A program made the position numbers and the translations under genes. From Endozoicomonas sp. SESOKO1 (lineage in GTDB: Bacteria > Pseudomonadota > Gammaproteobacteria > Pseudomonadales > Endozoicomonadaceae), in contig NZ_JAHHPP010000166.1 in the NCBI RefSeq assembly GCF_024606265.1, forward strand, positions 1-38,626: DNA of 38,626 nt. The letters are read 5' to 3'. The notes under the pieces were generated by a model that ran no database searches, was not told where the DNA came from, and worked only from the letters and a program-made list of their open reading frames with translations. Below, in pieces: positions 7,871 through 16,532 of this stretch. Positions within the stretch are counted from its first letter, which is position 1, and each line of letters begins with the position of its first letter.

Positions 7871-9686
7871 CGTCCATACTCCCGCTGTTCATGTGGATGA
7901 ACTGCTGATACAGAGAACTTTCCCTGGCCAGCGTTGCCGGAGAGCCGTCAGCCACCAGCCTTCCTTTTTCCAGCATCAATATCTGATCCATGACATTGAG
8001 CTGGCTGATTCGATGGGTAATGGTGATCACAGTGCATTCATCCGGTATGGCATCCAGGGCGTCCAGCACCAGGCGCTCACTGACTGAATCCAGGCTGGCT
8101 GTCGGTTCATCCAGAATTAAAAACCGTACCGGCAGCACCAGGGCCCTTGCCAGGGCAATCCGCTGGGCCTGACCAACCGACAGGTTACCGCCCTGCTCCT
8201 TAAGTACACTGTCCAGTCCATCGGGCAGGTTAGCCAGAATGTCCATCCCCTGTGCCCTGGCCAGCGCTTCAAGGCACTGCTCACGGGAAACAACTTGCCC
8301 AAAGGCCTCTCTGCCAAAAACAATATTGTCATAAACGGAACCGTGGATGATCAGTGGCTGCTGCCCCAGCCAGGCAATCTCGTTGCGCCAGCTTTCAAGC
8401 TGAGTATCTGCGAGGGATTGCCCCCCTATTTTTATCTCGCCCTGATAGTTGCAGAAACCCATTAGCGTATTAATCAACGTTGTTTTACCGGCCCCGCTAC
8501 TGCCAATAATACCGACACGACTTCCTGGCTCAATTTTAAAAGACAGACGTTCCAGTAAAAGATGATGCTTATTTGCTGATTCATCGGTCGATTCTGTGCC
8601 AGCAGCAGACCTTGTGGGTGCCGAAACGGATAGTTCTTTTACTTCCAGGGTCAGCGGCATGGCTTGTGGTAAAGACAACCCGCCACGGTGCGCCTCCGGT
8701 TCCTCCCGTGATAATACGTCCAGAATCTCTTCCGTCGCACCTACCGCTTTGGCTTTGGCATGGTAGTAAACTCCCAGCTCACGCAATGGCTGATAGTATT
8801 CAGGAGCCAGCAACAGCAGAAACAGTCCGGTATACAGCGTGACTTCGCCACCAAAGGTAATGTGACCAAGAAAACTCATCCCCAAAAATACCGCCACAAG
8901 GGCAATGGACACCGACGCAAAAAACTCCAGCACCGTGGATGACAGAAAAGCCAGGCGGAGTACCTGCATGGTTTTTATCCGAAAGTCTTCACTGGCATCG
9001 GCCAACTGTGTTTGTGCAAAACGGGTTCGCTGAAACAGTTTGAGCGTTTCCAGCCCTTGTAGCCGATCAAGAAAGAAGCCCCCCAAACGAGAGAGTGCCT
9101 GAAAGTTTTTCCGGTTGGCCTGGGCGGCTTTCATGCCTACAAGGACCATAAAAAAAGGAATCAGTGGTGCCGTTCCCAGGAAAATAATGCCGACCACCCA
9201 ACTTTGGGGAAAAGCAACCACCAGCATAATAGCCGGTATCATCACTGCCAGAGCCAGCTGGGGCAGGTATTTGGCAATAAACTCCTGGAGCTCTTCCACC
9301 TGTTCAACCACTACTGCCGACCAGCTGCCTGCAGGCCGCTCACCAATAACCAGGGGGCCAAGACGGCGTAACTTATCCAGCAGCAGCTGACGCACTGCTA
9401 CCCGAACACAGGCTCCCGCCCGGAAACCGCAAAACTCACGCCCCCAGGCACAGGCTCCACGGACCACAACCAGCAGCAGAACCCAGAGAAAATCGTCCGT
9501 TAAACCCTCCCGGGTTGCATCCTCAATGACCAACTGATAAATCATGCCTGCCATGATCGAAGCCTGAATAATCAGCAAGACTCCATTGAGCAAACCCAGA
9601 ACCATGGAGGTAAGCAGCCATTGCCGGGCCGGCCTCATCTGCCTTAACAACCAGCGATAGGCCTGCTTTTGCGTACTTTGACTCAT
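7863..9686 (-). CDS. cydD: Thiol exporter ABC half-transporter CydD
   Basis: CydD is the partner of CydC in the glutathione/cysteine exporter. The protein is 607 residues. The membrane domain covers about 1-350, with hydrophobic spans such as WLLTSMVLGLLNGVLLIIQA. In the nucleotide-binding domain, Walker A GSSGAGKTT is near residue 397, signature LSVGQAQR near 502 and Walker B RFLILDEPTASLD near 525. A hydrophilic linker rich in Ser, Thr and Glu (about 355-375) is longer than in E. coli, from memory. The ATG at 9686 gives the expected N-terminus with basic residues before helix 1. cydD is first in the cydD-cydC operon. It diverges from trmJ, so its promoter should lie in the 188 bp between them. 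Confidence 0.95.
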   Translation of the reverse strand: MSQSTQKQAYRWLLRQMRPARQWLLTSMVLGLLNGVLLIIQASIMAGMIYQLVIEDATREGLTDDFLWVLLLVVVRGACAWGREFCGFRAGACVRVAVRQLLLDKLRRLGPLVIGERPAGSWSAVVVEQVEELQEFIAKYLPQLALAVMIPAIMLVVAFPQSWVVGIIFLGTAPLIPFFMVLVGMKAAQANRKNFQALSRLGGFFLDRLQGLETLKLFQRTRFAQTQLADASEDFRIKTMQVLRLAFLSSTVLEFFASVSIALVAVFLGMSFLGHITFGGEVTLYTGLFLLLLAPEYYQPLRELGVYYHAKAKAVGATEEILDVLSREEPEAHRGGLSLPQAMPLTLEVKELSVSAPTRSAAGTESTDESANKHHLLLERLSFKIEPGSRVGIIGSSGAGKTTLINTLMGFCNYQGEIKIGGQSLADTQLESWRNEIAWLGQQPLIIHGSVYDNIVFGREAFGQVVSREQCLEALARAQGMDILANLPDGLDSVLKEQGGNLSVGQAQRIALARALVLPVRFLILDEPTASLDSVSERLVLDALDAIPDECTVITITHRISQLNVMDQILMLEKGRLVADGSPATLARESSLYQQFIHMNSGSMDDE

Positions 9687-9874
9687 CTTTTGATTGTATT
9701 TCCCGGGCTACTGAAGACGTGGAGTGCATTGTACATAACTCGATTGGCACTCACCACGAGCATACAGGCTGGTTTTCAGGTACTTACCCCCCCTATAATT
9801 ACGAGCCAGATTCACTATGTGGTTCAAAGCTGTCTGACAGAACAGCTTCTTCAGTAATTTAACCATTGGTCACC

Positions 9875-10621
9875 ATGCTTCAGAATATTCGCATCATTCT
9901 TATCAATACGTTTCACCCCGGCAACATAGGCTCCGCAGCCCGGGCCATGAAAACCATGGGGCTGAGTGACCTCTGCCTGGTGACCCCCCAGCGATTTCCG
10001 GCACCGGAGGCGGACTCAATGGCGGCCGGGGCGCTGGATGTGCTTGAGAATGCCCGGGTATTCAACACCCTGGATGAAGCCATTGCCGATTGCTCCCTGG
10101 TCATTGGCACCAGCGCCAGAACACGCACCCACTCTTTTTCACGCCCCATGCTGGGGGCTGAATCATGCGCTGAAAAACTGCTTTCAGAATCCCGCCAGTC
10201 CCCTGTTGCCCTGGTATTTGGCCAGGAAACCATGGGCCTTACCAACAGCGAACTGGAAAGATGCCACTTTCATACCAGCATTGATGCGAATCCGGAGTAT
10301 CCGGTACTTAATGTTGCCTCGGCCATTCAGATCCTCTGTTACGAGATCTTCAAAGCTTCGCTGAAAAAAAAGAACGGCTGGCATGGTGAAAAACCGGAAC
10401 AGGAATACCCTCTGAATCAGGAGCTGGAAAAGTTTTATGAACACCTGGAATCCACACTGACAGACATCGATTTTATTATTCAACAACATCCGGGACTGGT
10501 CATGACACGGCTTCGTCGCTTTTTCAACCGTGCCCGCCCCGAAGCCAAAGAGTTGAATATGTTGCGGGGCATTCTTGGAGCCGCCCAGAAAACATCCGGA
10601 AAAAACAGCAATAATGACTGA
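9875..10621 (+). CDS. trmJ: tRNA (cytidine/uridine-2'-O-)-methyltransferase TrmJ
   Basis: TrmJ is a SPOUT-class enzyme that 2'-O-methylates position 32 in the anticodon loop of several tRNAs, using SAM. The 248-aa protein starts MLQNIRIILINTFHPGN and follows E. coli TrmJ closely through GSAARAMKTMGL, GTSARTRT, VALVFGQETMGLTN and the C-terminal RRFFNRARPEAKELNMLRGI. The knot region VFGQE..GLTN and the NPEYPVLNVASAIQ block bind SAM. I chose the ATG at 9875, which matches the family; an in-frame TTG at 9866 would add three residues. There is no clear ribosome site. The stop overlaps the start of the next gene by 8 bp. Confidence 0.96.
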   Translation: MLQNIRIILINTFHPGNIGSAARAMKTMGLSDLCLVTPQRFPAPEADSMAAGALDVLENARVFNTLDEAIADCSLVIGTSARTRTHSFSRPMLGAESCAEKLLSESRQSPVALVFGQETMGLTNSELERCHFHTSIDANPEYPVLNVASAIQILCYEIFKASLKKKNGWHGEKPEQEYPLNQELEKFYEHLESTLTDIDFIIQQHPGLVMTRLRRFFNRARPEAKELNMLRGILGAAQKTSGKNSNND

Positions 10622-11060
10622 GCCCGCTTCACTCTCCGTTGAGGAGCTCAACCCGATCGCCTTTCCGCTGGTTAACCGTTTTTTTAAAGAAAATGGACAT
10701 AAAGGAAAAGCATCGGGTAATGAGCGGGTCTGGGTCGCCCGCTGTCCGAAGGAAAAGATTGTCGCTGGCCTCAGGGCCAGTCCAAAATCCGGGGGTTATC
10801 TTCTGAGAAGCGTCCAGGTGGCCAGAGATGCCCAAAGAAAGGGTATTGGCTCGTTTTTTTTGAGGGCAGCACTGAATGACCTCAACACTATCAACTGCTG
10901 GTGCTATCCCTTCGCTCACCTTGAGTATTTTTACCAGGGAGCAGGCTTTTTCAAGCCGGAGCCGGACAGTGTCCCCCCTGATATCCTGGATCCATACCTG
11001 AGGTACCGACAACAGGGACACACTTTCTTATTGATGGCCCGTTGCCCGAAGCAGGCCTGA
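10614..11060 (+). CDS. GNAT-family N-acetyltransferase
   Basis: This is a 148-aa protein with the GNAT acetyl-CoA fold. The central strand and pyrophosphate-binding loop are seen in LLRSVQVARDAQRKGIGSFFLRAAL, where RKGIGS is the A-motif (Q/RxxGxG). The late motif WCYPFAHLEYFYQGAGFFKPE also fits the fold. The acceptor substrate cannot be read from sequence. The ATG at 10614 lies inside the last codons of trmJ (8-bp overlap), so translation is probably coupled. Its 3' end runs 33 bp into the 3' end of the opposite-strand rluF gene. Confidence is high for the family and low for the function. Confidence 0.85.
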   Translation: MTEPASLSVEELNPIAFPLVNRFFKENGHKGKASGNERVWVARCPKEKIVAGLRASPKSGGYLLRSVQVARDAQRKGIGSFFLRAALNDLNTINCWCYPFAHLEYFYQGAGFFKPEPDSVPPDILDPYLRYRQQGHTFLLMARCPKQA

Positions 11061-11735
11061 AATTTCTTCGTCCAGAAGCCATCGATGCTGATTCGGTTCG
11101 ATACCGTCCAGCAGCAAGTTCACCATACGAATGCGCTGTAGATCCATTACCCGATAACCCAGCGCCTGACACATCCGCCGTATCTGACGATTCAACCCCT
11201 GGGTCAAAATAATCCGAAAGGCATGACTGGCTGCCTTCCCTATGCGACAGGGCTTTGTGGTTACATCACCATAGCTGACACCTGCCGCCATCGACAAAAG
11301 AAACGCCTCAGTGACTGGCTTATCGACAGTCACCAGGTATTCTTTTTCATGGTAATAATCCGGATGTAGCAATGTCTGGCATAACTCGCCATGGTTGGTC
11401 AGCAACATTAAACCATGGGAGTCTTTATCCAGCCTGCCAACGGGGAAAACACGCATATTTCCATTCAGCACAGGTAAGTGGTGAATAATGCTGGCTGGAT
11501 TCCCGACATCACAAATGGAGTCAACGCCGATCGGCTTGTTGTAAAGAAAATATATTTTTGCGGTTGCTGATTTCAGCTCCCGGCCATCAACCGTTACACA
11601 GTCACTGTCGGTTACTCGATCAATATGCAATCCTGGCCGGTTATTGACCAGCACACGATCACTGTCAATCAGTCGTGAGGCCTGACGCCGCGAGCAACAA
11701 CCAGCATCAGCAATGAATTTGGCAAGACGAATCAT
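11028..11735 (-). CDS. rluF: 23S rRNA pseudouridine synthase, RluF-type
   Basis: This RsuA/RluB/E/F-family synthase isomerises uridine to pseudouridine in 23S rRNA (RluF acts on U2604). It has an N-terminal S4 RNA-binding domain (MIRLAKFIADAGCCSRRQAS, about 1-60) and a catalytic domain with the nucleophile Asp103 in GRLDKDSHGL. The segments LLTNHGELC, HEKEYLVTVDKPVTEAF and TQGLNRQIRRMCQALGY are close to E. coli RluF and separate it from RluE, which lacks S4. At 235 residues it lacks the C-terminal tail of E. coli RluF. It is followed on the same strand by no gene and converges with the GNAT gene, overlapping by 33 bp. mazG ends 7 bp before its start. Confidence 0.88.
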   Translation of the reverse strand: MIRLAKFIADAGCCSRRQASRLIDSDRVLVNNRPGLHIDRVTDSDCVTVDGRELKSATAKIYFLYNKPIGVDSICDVGNPASIIHHLPVLNGNMRVFPVGRLDKDSHGLMLLTNHGELCQTLLHPDYYHEKEYLVTVDKPVTEAFLLSMAAGVSYGDVTTKPCRIGKAASHAFRIILTQGLNRQIRRMCQALGYRVMDLQRIRMVNLLLDGIEPNQHRWLLDEEISGLLRATGHQ

Positions 11736-11742
11736 CAGCAGA

Positions 11743-12546
11743 TTACTTACACTGCTGCCAGTAGCTTTCCATCTCTTCCAGCGTCAACTGTTCAAAACAT
11801 TCCTCATGTTCTGCGGCAAGGGCCTCCATTTTCCTGAACCGACCAGCAAATTTGCAGCAGGCTTTGCGCAATGCCATATCGGCATCAACACCAAGGTGCC
11901 TGGCAAGATTGACACAGGCAAATAACAGGTCACCCACCTCTTCCGCAATCCGCTCCCGGCTTTCGCTTCTGGCTTCACGGATTTCATCCAGCTCTTCGTG
12001 AATCTTGTCAAACACCGGCTCCGGTTCTGGCCAGTCAAACCCCACCCTTGCTGCTGCCGCCTGAATCTTTTCGGCACGCTGCAAGGTTGGCAACATGACC
12101 GGCAAATCATCAGGCATAGCGGAGTGACTCTTTTTCAGCCCTTTCTGCTTTTTTTCTTCAGCCTTTATTTCCTGCCACTTTTGTTTGACTTGTTCAGGCG
12201 TCAGCTTCTGGCCAACAGCAAACGACTCAAGGCTACCATCAGGAAAGACATGAGGGTGTCGACGCAACAACTTTGCCAATAACCCTTCGCTGATATCGGA
12301 AAAGTCAAAAAAGCCGCTCTCCCTGGCCATCTGGGCATGAAAAATCACCTGGAATAACAGGTCACCCAGTTCTTCCCTGAGGTTGTCGTAATCTTCCCGC
12401 TCAATGGCATCGGCGACTTCACAGGCCTCTTCCAATGTGTAGGGGGCAATGGTGGCAAAGGTCTGTTTCTGATCCCATGGACAACCATGTTCTCTGTCTC
12501 TGAGTCTGGCCATCAAAATAATCAGATCATCAATGGAATGTGACAA
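11743..12546 (-). CDS. mazG: Nucleoside triphosphate pyrophosphohydrolase MazG
   Basis: MazG hydrolyses nucleoside triphosphates to monophosphate and pyrophosphate; in E. coli it lowers ppGpp and counters MazF-mediated death. The 267-aa protein has two tandem MazG domains. The first contains GCPWDQKQTFATIAPYTLEE and EELGDLLFQVIFHAQMA. The second contains EELDEIREA and EEVGDLLFACVNLARHLG. The acidic EExxE and ExxD metal ligands are present in both. The start is TTG at 12546, supported by AGGAG 6 nt upstream; no ATG gives the conserved N-terminus. It lies directly downstream of relA (77-bp gap), as in many gammaproteobacteria. A REP-like palindrome sits in the gap. Confidence 0.95.
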   Translation of the reverse strand: MSHSIDDLIILMARLRDREHGCPWDQKQTFATIAPYTLEEACEVADAIEREDYDNLREELGDLLFQVIFHAQMARESGFFDFSDISEGLLAKLLRRHPHVFPDGSLESFAVGQKLTPEQVKQKWQEIKAEEKKQKGLKKSHSAMPDDLPVMLPTLQRAEKIQAAAARVGFDWPEPEPVFDKIHEELDEIREARSESRERIAEEVGDLLFACVNLARHLGVDADMALRKACCKFAGRFRKMEALAAEHEECFEQLTLEEMESYWQQCK

Positions 12547-12588
12547 ACCAGACTCCTGCAGGTGTTTAAGTGCTTTAAATAAGATGGT

Positions 12589-12611
12589 GTTCCCACGCAG
12601 GGCGTGGGAAC
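12589..12611. repeat. REP-like palindrome between relA and mazG
   Basis: GTTCCCACGC (12589-12598) and GCGTGGGAAC (12602-12611) form a perfect 10-bp stem closed by a 3-nt loop. It lies 12 nt beyond the relA stop on the minus strand. The high GC content, short loop and position past a stop codon resemble repetitive extragenic palindromes. No T-run follows on either strand. It may also slow or stabilise the relA 3' end. Confidence 0.7.
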
Positions 12612-12623
12612 GGACTGAATAGC

Positions 12624-14873
12624 TTAACTCATTTTACGATGACGAACGGCATCAATAACATTGGGTAACTGACTGATTTTGGCAAGAATGCGTCCCAGGC
12701 TCTCCAGCCCTGGCACTTCCATGGTCAGCAGCATACTGGCTAAATGCTCTTCTTTGCTGGTACGGGTCTGCAAAGAGAGAACATTTACCTTATCATTAGC
12801 CAATACCACGGTAATGTCTCTTAACAGGCCCGGGCGGTCATAAGCCGTAATGATGACGTCAACAGGATAACTGTAGTCAGGCCGGGTTCCCCAGTTAACT
12901 TCTATCAGGCGCTCAGGCTCACGACTACGCAAAGCCAGTGCCGTGTTACAGTCTTCCCGGTGAATCGTGACACCACGTCCGACGGTAATATAACCGATGA
13001 TCTGGTCCCCTGGCACCGGCTGACAGCAACCCGCCATCTGAGTCAGTAGATTACCAACGCCATCAATGGTAATGGTGCTGTCCGATAATCGCTCCTGTTG
13101 TGGTTTGGTGCGAATTTCAAACGTCTTCTCTTCTTCTGGTGCAACCTGCTTCTGTGCCAGTGAAACCACGTGACGAAGCTTTATGTCACCGGCACCAATA
13201 CCCGCAAACATATCATCGGGTGACAGGCAGTTGACAGCCTGGGCAAGCTCGGCGTAATTCACACCATGCAACGCTTGACGTTTAAGTTCCAATTCCAGCA
13301 GGCCCTGACCATCGGCGATATTGGCATCCCGATCCTGTTTTTTAAACCAGCTGGTGATCTTGGCCCTGGCACGACTGGTAGTGACATAGCCAAGGTCAGG
13401 GTTCAACCAGTCCCGACTGGGATGGGCATTCGGAGCAGTAAGAATTTCGACCTGATCCCCGGTTTTCAGTTTATGGGTTAACGGTACAATACGACCGGCA
13501 ACTTTCGCACCTCGGCAGCGACTCCCCACTTCAGAGTGAATCCGGTAGGCAAAATCGATAGGGGTCGCTCCCACCGACAGATCAACCACATGCCCATCTT
13601 TGGTAAACACATAGATTCGGTCTGGCTCTACATCCGCACGCCATTGACCACCCAGTTCACCCAGATCACCGAGGTCTTCATGCCACTCCATTACCTGACG
13701 CAGCCAGGAGATTTTTTCCTCGTAGCTGTCGCTGCGGCTATTAACGTCAGTGCCCTTGTACTTCCAGTGAGCGCAAACCCCAAGCTCTGCTTCCTCATGC
13801 ATATCATGGGTACGTATCTGAACTTCAAGCGTTTTGCCTTCAGGGCCAAACACCGCCGTATGCAGGGAGCGGTAACCATTCTCTTTCGGCGTGGCAATGT
13901 AATCATCGAACTCTTTGGGAATATGATTCCAGAGAGAGTGCACCACCCCCAGTGCCGCATAACAGTCACGGACTTCATGGGTGAGAATACGAACGGCACG
14001 AATATCGTAGAGATCACGGAAATCGACGTTTTTCCGCTTCATCTTCCGCCAGATACTGTAAATGTGCTTCACCCGTCCATTGACATCACCCTCGATTCGG
14101 GCATCCGATAGCGATCTTTTCAGAGTATCGACAACATCGGTTATGTATTTCTGGCGATCAAGCCGTTTTCCGTCCAGCAGCTTGGCTATTTTCTTATAGT
14201 CATGGGGTTTGAGGTAACGAAAGGAGAGGTCTTCCAGCTCCCACTTGATATAACCAATACCCAGCCGGTGAGCCAGCGGCGCATAGATTTCAAAAACTTC
14301 CCTGGCAACCCGCTGTCGTTTCTCCTTACTGGCATGCTGAACAGCACGGATAGCACAGGTTCGCTCAGCCAGTTTGATCAGGGCAACACGGACATCGTCA
14401 ATAATGGAAACCAGCATCTTGCGAACTTTTTCCAGCTGGTCCTGACGATGATCCAGAACCTGCCTTCTGGGATTCTGGATAGTGCTGATGGCCGCCATGC
14501 CCTGAACGTCCTTGATCAGACCGGCAACCACCTTGCCAAAATTCTCTTCAACCTGGCCAAGAGACAGTTTGGTTTCACGGACAGCTCGATAGAGGACAGC
14601 AGCCACCAGGGTATCCATATCCAGTTTCAGCTCAGCAAGGATATCCGCCATTTCCAGACCGGTTCGGAAACACCCTTTTCCCGTAGGCCAGACCGTGTCA
14701 TCAACAGCGCTTTGCTGCAATGCCAGCAGCTCAGCCTGTTGAGCCAGCTCACAGGCCTCCCTCAGGCTATCAGTATCACCAACACCATAACGTTCCTGCA
14801 GGCGATTCAGCCAGGCACCCAGGTCGACACTGCCGTCGAAGTGCTGAGGCTGATCCTCTCTGACCTTGACCAT
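12624..14873 (-). CDS. relA: GTP pyrophosphokinase RelA
   Basis: RelA is the ribosome-associated synthetase that makes (p)ppGpp from ATP and GTP/GDP on amino-acid starvation. The 749-aa protein has the full long-RSH layout: inactive hydrolase domain, synthetase, TGS (DRIYVFTKDGHVVDL), zinc-finger-like region (MAGCCQPVPGDQIIGYITVGRGVTIHREDC) and C-terminal ACT. The HD motif of bifunctional enzymes is replaced by AAVLYRAVRET around residues 92-101, so hydrolase activity should be absent. The synthetase segment has RDLYDIRAVRIL and EFDDYIATPKENGYRSLHT (near 318-336), with the acidic EFDD typical of RelA. The ATG at 14873 has no strong ribosome site. It lies 156 bp downstream of rlmD. Confidence 0.97.
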   Translation of the reverse strand: MVKVREDQPQHFDGSVDLGAWLNRLQERYGVGDTDSLREACELAQQAELLALQQSAVDDTVWPTGKGCFRTGLEMADILAELKLDMDTLVAAVLYRAVRETKLSLGQVEENFGKVVAGLIKDVQGMAAISTIQNPRRQVLDHRQDQLEKVRKMLVSIIDDVRVALIKLAERTCAIRAVQHASKEKRQRVAREVFEIYAPLAHRLGIGYIKWELEDLSFRYLKPHDYKKIAKLLDGKRLDRQKYITDVVDTLKRSLSDARIEGDVNGRVKHIYSIWRKMKRKNVDFRDLYDIRAVRILTHEVRDCYAALGVVHSLWNHIPKEFDDYIATPKENGYRSLHTAVFGPEGKTLEVQIRTHDMHEEAELGVCAHWKYKGTDVNSRSDSYEEKISWLRQVMEWHEDLGDLGELGGQWRADVEPDRIYVFTKDGHVVDLSVGATPIDFAYRIHSEVGSRCRGAKVAGRIVPLTHKLKTGDQVEILTAPNAHPSRDWLNPDLGYVTTSRARAKITSWFKKQDRDANIADGQGLLELELKRQALHGVNYAELAQAVNCLSPDDMFAGIGAGDIKLRHVVSLAQKQVAPEEEKTFEIRTKPQQERLSDSTITIDGVGNLLTQMAGCCQPVPGDQIIGYITVGRGVTIHREDCNTALALRSREPERLIEVNWGTRPDYSYPVDVIITAYDRPGLLRDITVVLANDKVNVLSLQTRTSKEEHLASMLLTMEVPGLESLGRILAKISQLPNVIDAVRHRKMS

Positions 14874-15005
14874 CTATTCCATTCCGTCTCTTTTTCTATA
14901 CAAATTAATGCCCTGTCACCGGTACTGAAAACCCCGGTCAGGTGTCGGACTTAAGGCTACTATCTGAAAGCAACAACTAATAGACTGCTTTCCAATAAAT
15001 TACTG

Positions 15006-15042
15006 TCTGATAATCTACGCTCTGGTAATCTACGCTCTGATA
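15006..15042. repeat. 15-bp tandem repeat across the rlmD stop codon
   Basis: The unit TCTGATAATCTACGC is repeated at 15006-15020 and, with one change, 15021-15035. A partial third copy (TCTGATA) is at 15036-15042. The rlmD stop (15030-15032) lies in the second copy. It is probably a replication-slippage product. Confidence 0.75.
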
Positions 15043-16367
15043 AAAAGCGCCATAGACTCCACATGAGCAGTTTGCGGAAACATATCCATAACGCACAAAC
15101 GCTCAAGCTTGAAACCATAGGCGACAAGACTCCCGGCATCCCTTGCGAGGGTTGCCGGATTGCAGGAAATATACAACAATCGGTCTGGCAATAAGCAGGC
15201 CAGCTGCTCGATCATGAAATCCGCACCGGCCCTGGGTGGATCCAGAACCACGATGTCGTAATGTTCTTTTGCCCAGGATTCACCAGTGAAATCACTGGAC
15301 AGATCTGCACAGTAAAAACTGACATTACTCAACCCATTCAGGTCAGCATTTCTTTTCGCCTGTTCAACCGAACTCTGTGAACCCTCAACACCCGTAACAT
15401 GGCCTGACTTTTTCGCCAGTGGCAAAGAGAAATTACCCAGACCACAGAACAGATCAAGCACTTTATCGGATGTTGTCGGAGTAAGCCACTGTAATGCCTG
15501 CTCGACCATCGCCTGATTGATCACCCGGTTGACCTGGGTAAAGTCCTGCGGTCGGAAGTACAGCTTCACGCCTGATTCCGGGAGCGAGTAATGCAATGCC
15601 ACCGGGGCGCCTTCGTCAGGCATGGCGGGGTGTAAAAGCTGGATTTTGTCCGGACTGCCCTGCAGATACAGAAATAGCTGATGAGCTGAGGCAAAGGCTT
15701 TCAACAGCGTTTGATCTTCTTCCGACAGAGGACGAATATGACGCAATAGTAACCCACGCCCCTGCTCTGCCAGAAAGCACTCCCCATGGGAAATAGATTC
15801 CCGGCCTTTCAGCGTTGGCAAAAATGACTTAAGCAGCTGGGGCATCGCCTGCAAAGGCTCCGCCAGAATCGGGCATTCATCAATTTCACAAATGTTATTA
15901 CTGCCCTTTTCCCGAAACCCAAGACTCAACCTGCCCTTACGCCAGCGCATGGCAAAACGACAACGGTAACGATACCCATAGGGAGGAGACACCAGGGGTT
16001 CCTCAATATGCTCAGGCACAACACGGGTAAAACGCCTTAACTGGTCCAGGACGATGTGCTGCTTGCTGTCAAGCTGCCCTTCATGAGACCAGTACTGCAG
16101 GCTACAGCCCCCGCACTGACGAAAATGAGAGCAGACAGGTTCACAGCGCGAGGGCGATACCGACAGCACCTCTTTTACACGGGCATTCATAAAACGCCGC
16201 TTATCTTCCAGAACCTGAACACGAACGGTTTCACCGGGCAGCGCCCCGTCAACAAAGAGGGTCTTCCCATGGTAACGGCCGATCCCACGACCATCGTGGG
16301 AAAGCCCGTCAATACGCACATCCTCATTAAGAAAAAAGGGATTTGAGGTAGCACGTTTAAAACGCAT
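15030..16367 (-). CDS. rlmD: 23S rRNA (uracil-1939-C5)-methyltransferase RlmD
   Basis: RlmD (formerly RumA) is an iron-sulfur SAM methyltransferase that makes m5U1939 in 23S rRNA. The 445-aa protein has an N-terminal TRAM domain (about 14-70), the cluster cysteines Cys79-x5-Cys85-GG-Cys88 with a later Cys in DECPIL, and the C-terminal Rossmann domain with DLFCGLGNFSLPLA. The catalytic Cys is in LLYISCNPATLARDA, just after the LDPPRAG motif. Length and motifs are normal. The ATG at 16367 has a GGAA about 9 nt upstream. The stop codon is embedded in a short tandem repeat. It lies upstream of relA on the same strand, as in other gammaproteobacteria (rlmD-relA-mazG). Confidence 0.95.
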   Translation of the reverse strand: MRFKRATSNPFFLNEDVRIDGLSHDGRGIGRYHGKTLFVDGALPGETVRVQVLEDKRRFMNARVKEVLSVSPSRCEPVCSHFRQCGGCSLQYWSHEGQLDSKQHIVLDQLRRFTRVVPEHIEEPLVSPPYGYRYRCRFAMRWRKGRLSLGFREKGSNNICEIDECPILAEPLQAMPQLLKSFLPTLKGRESISHGECFLAEQGRGLLLRHIRPLSEEDQTLLKAFASAHQLFLYLQGSPDKIQLLHPAMPDEGAPVALHYSLPESGVKLYFRPQDFTQVNRVINQAMVEQALQWLTPTTSDKVLDLFCGLGNFSLPLAKKSGHVTGVEGSQSSVEQAKRNADLNGLSNVSFYCADLSSDFTGESWAKEHYDIVVLDPPRAGADFMIEQLACLLPDRLLYISCNPATLARDAGSLVAYGFKLERLCVMDMFPQTAHVESMALFIRA

Positions 16368-16532
16368 AGAGTATTTCCAACATTCTCTTGAAACTATTTT
16401 GGTATAAACCGATTGGCATAAGCTGGTATCAATAGCCCATAGCCGTTTAAAAGCCGAATTCTACATTGGATATGGAGTACAACAAACTCAGATTCATACA
16501 TTGAAATATCAATCATGTACCAAAGAAACTGG

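Noticed and set aside
13536-14111. 191-codon frame antisense to relA
   Set aside because: It is the reverse-strand shadow of a conserved region of RelA; its amino-acid composition is explained by relA codons.
12624-14873. Bifunctional SpoT instead of RelA
   Set aside because: The hydrolase HD motif is replaced by YRAVRE and the synthetase has EFDD, both RelA features; position before mazG also fits RelA.
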